DNA from: Diadema setosum | Taxonomy: Eukaryota > Echinodermata > Echinoidea > Diadematoida > Diadematidae | Assembly: GCA_033980235.1 (NCBI GenBank) | Contig: CM067068.1 | Location: forward strand, 450,001 to 514,000 | Length of the DNA stretch: 64,000 bases | Reading direction: 5' to 3' | In this document: one piece after another, positions 57,108 to 64,000 of the stretch | Layout: every line of letters starts with the position of its first letter | Numbering within the stretch: position 1 is the stretch's first letter | Position numbers and translations under genes: made by a program | The notes under the pieces: generated by a model | Told to the model about the DNA's origin: nothing | Databases searched by the model: none | Seen by the model: only the letters and a program-made list of their open reading frames with translations

Positions 57108-57676
57108 AATAAATTGTAGATGGATATATTATGTAGAAGGGTGGTTGGATGTATACACAGTGGATCCAAGACAGCGCCGGAATATTGACTGTTTTGAAGA
57201 CCTAGAGGTAGAGGTACTCCTCGTCAGACTTCATGAGAATCTGCTTGTTTCTCCAATTATTCAAGCATGAGTTCCACAAAATTTAGACCTCAAATATTCC
57301 TCACCTTGACCATTGGGTTTGAAGGTGATATAACAATGCAATAATTCCTCATACAATTGATTAAGCTTTCATCACTTTCCAAGTAGATATAGGTCATGCT
57401 GTATGTCAGTCTGTACATAAAATGCTTTCTAAACATATAATACTGTGCATGATATCAAGAGTCTTACGCATCAGACTAGAGACTTCTTGTATGGATGTAC
57501 GACATATGGATATGGATGCACGTCGTATGGATATAGGACATTTTTATGGGTCTTAATGCTGACAATTAAGTCGTATGGATACTGGAAAAGCTGTTATTTT
57601 CACGAGGGTTTGATTTTCACGAATTTCATTAACCAGTGTTGGGGGCTCGAATTTATCAGCGCGTTAAAAATATCGC
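57108..57676 (+). repeat. Duplicated segment, copy A
   Basis: Starts AATAAATTGTAGATGGATAT. The same segment recurs at 61668-62262 (copy B) and, shorter, at 62495-62640 (copy C). Shared phrases include GACCTAGAGGTAGA, TGAGAATCTGCTTGTTTC and TAGAGACTTCTTGT. The end of copy A overlaps the start of a CTGTAAAAGCTG-type MITE that copy B also carries, so the MITE preceded the duplication. Confidence 0.75.
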
Positions 57677-57800
57677 GAAAGGACAGGCAATAGTGCACTC
57701 ACAATGGCTTCAGTGTCAAATCGTGAAAACATTTCGGGAAAATTTCTGTGACCTATTAATTTGCAAAAATATCCATATGCAAATATAACAGCTTTTACAG
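57582..57800. mobile_element. CTG(T/G)AAAAGCTGTTAT MITE
   Basis: CTGGAAAAGCTGTTATTTTC and AATATAACAGCTTTTACAG ends. A broken relative starts at about 62161 in duplicated copy B. TA precedes the left end; the right flank reads TC. Confidence 0.75.
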
Positions 57801-57804
57801 TCTG

Positions 57805-58012
57805 CTGTGAAACGAGAAATGTTTGCATGCATTTTAATTTTCCTGAATTTTGCAAGAGCCAAGATACGCGAAATTGCAGTGCACTCAAAAGTTCTTGTCT
57901 TTATGTTATGCTTTGAATGCCAGTGATAATTCACAAAAATTTCATGCTGTCAAAAAGGCCGTCAGTTCCAGTTTACGAAAATTTCATGCCGCGAAAATAT
58001 CTTGCTTTACAG
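57805..58012. mobile_element. CTGT(A/G)AAACGAG MITE, four bases from its neighbour
   Basis: CTGTGAAACGAGAAATGTTT and TATCTTGCTTTACAG ends. It is a diverged relative of 46982-47179, with decayed CGCG motifs. It lies directly next to the preceding MITE. Confidence 0.8.
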
Positions 58013-58166
58013 TACACATGTACAGTACTTACTAAAACATTGGTTTGAACTTGCAATGTACGACGTCCATTTGATGTTGAATGTCATATGAAATGCTGTT
58101 GGATATCAGTACGTCATGGCACAGTCAGGGCTTATTTGCAGTGCTGGCTAGGGTTAGCACGAACTA

Positions 58167-59347
58167 CTGTATACGCCGTATATTTCTCGAGTCTAAATTT
58201 TCATGAATCGGGATTTCCCGCTGATTTCGCGAGTGGCTAAATTCGTGGAGTCCTCTACTGAATGGAGAAGTGTACACGCGTACGTCACATCCACATCGGG
58301 ATCAGAGTCGATATTTCTGCGTGTCTTTGAGCGTGTTTCTACTGAGAGCAACTCACATCCCTGGCATCGCCACAAATTTTGTCCAACGCAGCACCTCATA
58401 TTTTACAACCACTCGAGCTGTTTCTACTGAGCGATAAAATACGCGGTGATGCAAAGGTGACGTGCAAATGCGGCGATTCCGGAAGTCAGGTATTTTTAAG
58501 TCACAGATTGGGTCACGCGCGCACTGAATGTTAATACGATCCGAACCCTGCCTGCTTTGCTACTGCGTCGGCTATTTTTTGAAAAGCCATTTGTCTTCGT
58601 CTCCCCATCCAATATACCCCGAACTAACATACTGGTATCCTACTACTGACTGATGAGAAATCTTTGGAGATCGAGGGTCCAGTTGAGATTTTCTCAAGGC
58701 TGCGACATACTAATGTGGTACTCTCGTGATTCGAGACAATATAAAATGGAATAACGCGGTGTAAAATCAAAGTAAGTGATGAGTGCTTAGTAATGCAATA
58801 AGTTAGGCTGTTAATCACGCGAACAATAGACGATGAATGCCACAATTCACATGTAAAGTAACGTATAGGGCCTATAACACGTACACAAGCGAGTTGGTAC
58901 AAACAAAGCATGATGCGAACATGGTCGCTGTGTGTACACACATATTTTGTACACATGTGTCAAAGGAGTGTGTACGATGAACCGATTGAAAAGCGCAGGG
59001 AGAAATTCTAGACGTCCGATACACCACAAATTTCGCTACCCGGTGTGTTTCTACTGAGAATCGTCCTTCGCGTCACCACGCATCGACCACCTCAATAGGT
59101 GGACGACGGAGCACCTCGCATCACCCGGCATCGGCCACTACCCGATCTGTTTCTACTGAGGAAAAATTTGAGGTGTCACCACACATCGGCCGGTATCGGC
59201 CAGCATCGGCCGGTATCACCACACATCGGCTGGCATCACCTCGAATTTTCGTTGCTCAGTAGAAACACGCTCTTTGATTTCATGAATAGCACCTGACTCG
59301 TGAAATTTGCGAAAATAAAAACCTCACTAAATATTCGGCGATTGCAG
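58167..59347. mobile_element. CTGTATACGCCGTATATT MITE, split by another element
   Basis: The left end CTGTATACGCCGTATATTTC is mirrored by AAATATTCGGCGATTGCAG at the right, with TA on both sides (58165-58166, 59348-59349). The host part amounts to about 0.23 kb; the rest is the insertion 58331-59270. Confidence 0.75.
58331..59270. mobile_element. Nested element with iterated TGTTTCTACTGAG
   Basis: The ends GCGTGTTTCTACTGAG and CTCAGTAGAAACACGC are perfect inverses. A 7-bp duplication TCTTTGA flanks it (58324-58330, 59271-59277). The word TGTTTCTACTGAG appears at 58334, 58419, 59046 and 59148 and inverted at 59255. Near the right end, CATCGGCC/GGTATCACCACA phrases repeat. The duplication length is near that of hAT-type elements (8 bp); this assignment is a guess. 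Confidence 0.8.
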
Positions 59348-59389
59348 TACCAGATGAATAATGATGATTTTAAATAATGAGGTCTCATT

Positions 59390-59607
59390 CACCCAGGATT
59401 GCCTCTTAGTGCTGCCACTGCTCTACTAGAGGGCCCTGCTATGATTATTACCCTAGCGTTGCCAGGTACCCATTTATACACCTGGGTTAATCGACAGGGA
59501 CATGGTGGATGAAAACATATTGTCCAAGGACGTAAGCACTGGGCAGCTAGGAATCGAACTTGTGTCCTCCGATTTGGAGTCGGGAGTCCGATCTACTATG
59601 CCACACA
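59390..59607 (-). mobile_element. tRNA-headed SINE
   Basis: On the minus strand the head GTGGCATAGTAGATCGGACT, then CCGACTCCAAATCGG and AAGTTCGATTCC, folds like a tRNA. Its anticodon loop reads CTCCAAA (CCA, Trp-like). The body ACCCAGGTGTATAAATGGGT (then ACCTGG) is shared with the SINE at 32888-33396, which has a different tRNA-like head. Confidence 0.65.
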
Positions 59608-59878
59608 ATCAACATGGGTATGCACTGCCAAGTATAAACATTATATGCAATGTTCATACTGCACAACGAGAGACTCGTATATTCATGAGCTTCCAATAAA
59701 ACATGACAGTGGCAAGGTCTGATGCTGCCTTAAGATAAACGTATGTATCGGGACATTGTGTCTGGATGGTGTCATACATACGTGGTATGAATACGATAAC
59801 CTGGTCTGAATGGTCTCATATCAATACATTGTTATCCATATGACTCAACTGTGTCTGAAAGCCTCTATCTTTCACATA

Positions 59879-60088
59879 CTGTAAAAGTGGAAATTTTCAT
59901 GGTGTTGACTTTTTTCGTGCATTTCGCGCAATCAGAAACTAGCGCGAAAGTAAAAGCATGCAAATATTTTTGCTTGCCATATGTTCCTGTAGTTGATGTC
60001 TTGATACCGTGGAATTCAAAACACGCGAAACTCTTCTTATCCAGCCAAGCGCGAAAAATAAGTCACGCAAAAATACCCACTTTTACAG
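59879..60088. mobile_element. CTGTAAAAGTGG MITE
   Basis: CTGTAAAAGTGGAAATTTTC and ATACCCACTTTTACAG ends with TA duplication (59877-59878, 60089-60090). It is a close match to 47578-47786. Confidence 0.9.
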
Positions 60089-60140
60089 TAAAGGCCTAAC
60101 TGGAGAAGACTCATATGACTCTATGGCCCAAATTCACGAA

Positions 60141-60422
60141 GGTGGTACAAATGAAACCATGGTTTAAACCACAGACAAAAACCATGGAGCGCCAAGTGTT
60201 GCACAGAATATTTTGTTACGAAATTGGTCATTTCATTGACAAAACTTTCGTTTCGTTAACAAAATTATCACTTCGTGGACGAAATGTTCATTTAGTTACA
60301 AAATGTCATTTCGTGACAAAATAATCATTTCATTGACGAAATGACTGATTTCGTAATGAAATATTCCATGGGACACTCCATGTTTGTTGTTCATGGTTCA
60401 TACCATGGTTTCATTTGTACCA
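60141..60422. mobile_element. Inverted-repeat element filled with a 20-base tandem array
   Basis: Ends GTGGTACAAATGAAACCATG (60141) and its perfect 21-base inverse ending at 60422. Inside, seven diverged units of 18-20 bases run without gaps from 60221 to 60357, each a variant of AAAATNNTCATTTCGTTGAC. Confidence 0.75.
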
Positions 60423-61667
60423 CATTTGTGACTTCGGGCACTTGGCCAACAATGGCTGTTCTCTCCCCATTGGTGACTCCAAACAAGACAAGAACTTATT
60501 TGTGGGACGTTGTGAATACATCAAGGGAGCATTGCCATGACGTCCCTGCATAGTGATCATGTGACTTCTGTTAGACATCTTCTTAGTTTTGGAGATGTCT
60601 CTGTGTGTCTCCACATTGTCGCTGATCATAGGCCACTATTGGTCCTGGTAGGCCACCGTTGGTCTCCGCAAGGTTGCAGAGATGTGGAGACATTAAATCA
60701 AATTCTAAAATTCATAGAAATATCTTCACAGTTATCTATGCACATTTCAAACAAGTTTAATTGTGTACTTTGTCAGCTGATAGAGCCTAAATGCCATGAG
60801 CGTAATAGTATGTGTGTGTATGTGTCCTAGTACAGATAGTATACAAATGACGCACACGTCTGAGTGCGTCAGTCAGAATTGTGTGCATAAGGTAACTATG
60901 GTATGCTTAACCCACGAGGCGAAGCCGAGTGGGTTTAGGCTAAATTTCATAGTTACCGCATGCACACTAAATTCTGACTGATGCACGAAAAGGCATGTGC
61001 GTCATCTGATTTATAGAATGGGCAATTTTCTTGCCAAAAACCCATTTTTCTATCGTGTTACCCGATGACAAAATTACTGGATGCATTTCCTTTTGGCTTG
61101 GCATAGACGAAAGCTCGAAAACCATGCATCGGTTTTTACTGGACGCACAGCCAACCATGCATCAGTACTGATGCATGGTTGTTTTAGCCAATAGACGTCT
61201 CGTACTGAGTGCGTGAACGCTTGCTTAGTGCGCGAACCTTTGTTACAAGTACGCTTACTCTTGCTACAAGTGCGTGATAACATGTTTACCACTGTGACTC
61301 AGCGTGCGGCCAGTAAAAATCAACACATGGCTCTCGACCAATGAGATCGCAGGATTCTCGCTACCCATTCTATAATATTTGTTATGGAGTGCATGTGTGC
61401 GTGTTTGTAGGATTCTATAGAATGGGTAGCGAGAATCCTGCGATCTCATTGGTCTAGAGCTATGTGTTTATCTATGCTGGCCACACGCTGAGTCACAGTG
61501 GTAAACATGTTTATCGTGCACTTGTAGCAAGAGTACGCGTACTTAGGTTCGTGCATTAAGCAAGCGTTCCCACACTCGGTACGAGACGCTAAAACAGATG
61601 ATGCACATGTCTTTTCATGGGTCAGTCGGAATATAGTGTGCATGCGGTAACTATGGAATTTAGCCTA

Positions 61668-62262
61668 AATAAATTGTAGATGGATATATTATGTAGATGG
61701 GTGGTTCCAGGTTGGATGTATGTACGCGATGGATCCGAGGAAGCGCCAGAATATTGATTGTTTTGGAGACCTAGAGGTAGAAGTACTCCTTGTCAGACTT
61801 TATGAGAATCTGCTTGTTTCACCAATTATTTGAGTGTGAGTTCCGTGAAATTCAGACAGCAAATATTTCTCATTTTTACCATTGGGTTTGAAGGTGATTT
61901 AAGGCTGCTTATAACTCCTCATACAATTAATAAAGCCTTCATCACTATCCATCAAGTAGATATAGGTCATACAATATGTCAGTCTGTGAGTGCTCTCTAA
62001 ACATAATCCATGCATGATATCTAGAGTTTTAACATCATACCCTCCTATCAGACTAGAGACTTCTTGTGTGGATGTATGACATATTGATTTACACTTCGTA
62101 TGGATGTAGAACGTTTTTTATATGTCTGAAATTCTTGTATATTGAGATGTCGTATGTATACTGTAAAAGCTGTTATATTTTCACGAGGGTGTAATTTTTC
62201 ATGAATTTCGTGAACCACTGTTGAACCTCAAATTTATCAGCACTAAAAAAATATTACAAATG
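61668..62262 (+). repeat. Duplicated segment, copy B
   Basis: The counterpart of 57108-57676, including the start of the CTGTAAAAGCTGTTAT MITE (about 62161), sitting inside the palindromic composite. Confidence 0.7.
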
Positions 62263-62494
62263 GAAACTAGAGCATGGTTGGCCATGCGTTCAGTAAAAAC
62301 TGATGCATGGTTTGCGGGCTCTCGACTACGACAAGCCAAAAGTAAATGCATCCAGTAAATTTGTAATCGGGTAACATGATAGAAAAATGGGTTCTTGGCA
62401 AGAAAATTACCCATTCTATAAAACAGATGATGCACATGTTCGTGCATCAGTCGGAATATAGTGTGCATGCGCGGTAACTATTGAATTTAGCCTA

Positions 62495-62640
62495 AATAAA
62501 TTGTAGATGGATATATTATGTAGATGGGTGGTTGGATGTATGTACGCAATGGATCCGAAAAAGCGCCAGAATATTGATTGTTTTGGAGACCTAGAGGTAG
62601 AAGTACTCCTTTTCAGACTTTATGAGAATCTGCTTGTTTC
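62495..62640 (+). repeat. Duplicated segment, copy C (short)
   Basis: Matches the first 145 bases or so of copies A and B, to TGAGAATCTGCTTGTTTC. It is closer to copy B in sequence and lacks B's small GGTTCCAGG insertion. Confidence 0.7.
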
Positions 62641-62713
62641 ATTAAGCATTCCATAGTTACCTTACACACACAATTCCGACTGACACACTCAGACCTGTGC
62701 GTCATTTGTATAC

Positions 62714-64000
62714 TGTGTATGTCATACATTCAAATGGATAGTTCGTGTGTATACTGTAGGACCTAATTAACTTGTGTAACCACAGTGTGCCAGTGATAAC
62801 GTATGGCATTCATCATCTATAGTGAACCATAATGCATGATATGTTGTGTGCACAGTAAAATGATAGGCCTACTAGTACTACTGTACATTTATTTTCATGT
62901 ATGGAAAGGCAGAATCAAATTTTGTCTTTTTTGTGAATTGGATGAAGACATACCAGTAATTAAATGTACAGCATGATTTTGAGACCCTGTGAATATGTTT
63001 TGTAGCCAGTTAAAGTGCGAAAAACCCGATACTGATACAGGTACATATAGGGAGCAAATTTGAGAACTTTAAAATAAAGACATGTAGTGCAGTATTTTGT
63101 GTCTTGTCTATATATTCACAATTAAATTCCAGTTGCATCTACAAATCTGAAATCTAGAGAATAAAACTACTGTGTAAGATATGGCATGTGTAAGATATGG
63201 CATGTGCAATATGCATGCAAGTCTAAACAGGAAGCTTGTAAATTTAGCTATGAAATATCACTCCAAGGAAGACTATTTTCTCTCTATCTCTCTCTCCCTC
63301 TCTCTCACAGTGAGCATACATAGAATGGATGTGTAGCATTAGAAGGGTTTTGCATATATGTCTTTCAGTCTTGTTAGGAACATGCTTAGAGTGTTGATAG
63401 GATTTTAGGGTGGCGTGTTGAAAGTCTTAATTGAGATCAAGATGGAGTGAACAGTAGGCTGTCTGCCCCAGTGAGCAGAGTTCCTCTTGTTTTCAGACTG
63501 TAGCAGGATAATCCATGGAGCTCTGCAGAGCTTCATAGCATGACTGTCCAAGTCTAAAAAATTGGGCATTTTAAGGAACCTGGTGAACAGTACGCTGTGT
63601 TAAGACTTACAGCATATGGCAGTGCAACAATTAATCTCCATTGTATGAGGAGGAAAGTTGCAATATTCATTAAACATGATAAAAGACTAAAGTCAACTTT
63701 AATCTTGCAGTACAACATCCTCCTAGAGTCTCAAAGTGACTTCTAAGATCAGGCCATTGTGACATTACCTACCCACAAAATTTGCCTGCAAAAGAAACTT
63801 ATATTCTTTTCGAGAACTTTGCCCAGTTAATATCTAGGTCATTTAAGAATGTTTACACACATCCCACTTTTAGATATCTGAAGTCCATATTGTCAGACAA
63901 ATCTATGAAAATTGATATTTCTTGTCCTTCATGTGTACAAGGAACTGAGAAGTATCATGACTTAGGTAACATGAGGTAAAATCATCGGTTCTTGGATCTT
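62714..64000. other. Non-genic window end
   Basis: A (CT)n tract at about 63277-63307. An open frame at 63782-63979 would read as a 65-residue peptide (contains ISRSFKNVYTHPTFRYLKSI). It could be part of an exon continuing past the window, but I see no homology and only a weak donor-like GTAAC at about 63966. Confidence 0.35.

Larger units (their letters stand above)
60839..62713. mobile_element. Multi-layer palindromic composite
   Basis: The outer arms 60839-60910 and 62642-62713 (TGACGCACACGTCTGAGTGC and inverse) enclose a second pair, about 60925-61160 and 62250-62492 (GCATGCACACTAAATTCTGA; ATGGGCAATTTTCTTGCC). Between these lies a third palindrome with arms of about 190 bases, 61180-61374 and 61416-61596 (GAATGGGTAGCGAGAATCCT). 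Duplicated segments B (61668-62262) and C (62495-62640) interrupt the right side. Only non-coding sequence is present. Confidence 0.75.

Overview
This is animal nuclear DNA: AT-rich, intron-containing, almost all non-coding, and packed with microsatellites and short transposons. The source is most likely a marine invertebrate deuterostome, and an echinoderm is my best guess. The main evidence is an intact Ty3/gypsy element with the integrase upstream of the reverse transcriptase (Gmr1-like order), a group described mainly from deuterostomes. The many TACTGTAAAA-ended miniature elements and tRNA-headed SINEs fit that setting. I cannot name the species.

Host genes are sparse. A single-exon class A G-protein-coupled receptor lies on the minus strand at 4421-5740. 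Two plus-strand exons (17849-17936 and 20539-20655) read as part of the CWF19L2 splicing-factor gene; its other exons were not found. A large coding exon on the minus strand (29698-32511) encodes an unrecognised nuclear-looking protein of about 937 residues with acidic, proline-repeat, coiled-coil and basic segments.

Two LTR elements dominate the middle. At 11657-16598 there is a gag-only LTR retrotransposon: 427/426-bp LTRs, tRNA-Leu-type primer site, TGAC target duplication and no pol. Its gag start is split by a nested 782-bp element. At 34506-42951 there is a complete, probably very young Gmr1-like element: two 1833-bp LTRs, CTCTG target duplication, tRNA-Pro-type primer site and one uninterrupted 1493-residue Gag-Pol frame. 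It landed inside an older terminal-inverted-repeat element whose two halves flank it.

The rest is a layered archive of non-autonomous transposons. They include CTGTAAAA-ended elements with TA duplications, TATGTGACC-ended elements, TTAA-flanked foldbacks, a piggyBac-type MITE with a usable empty-site comparison, nested palindromes, SINEs and 5'-truncated LINEs.

The most unusual signal is a family of three elements (12700-13481, 18489-19290, 49021-51206). They share GGNCAATTCC-type ends and a fixed internal layout: a doublet, a single and a terminal copy of a 13-15-base word at nearly constant spacing. The word is nearly uniform within each element but different in each of the three. I know of no described family with this behaviour. 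All alignments were made by eye, without database searches.
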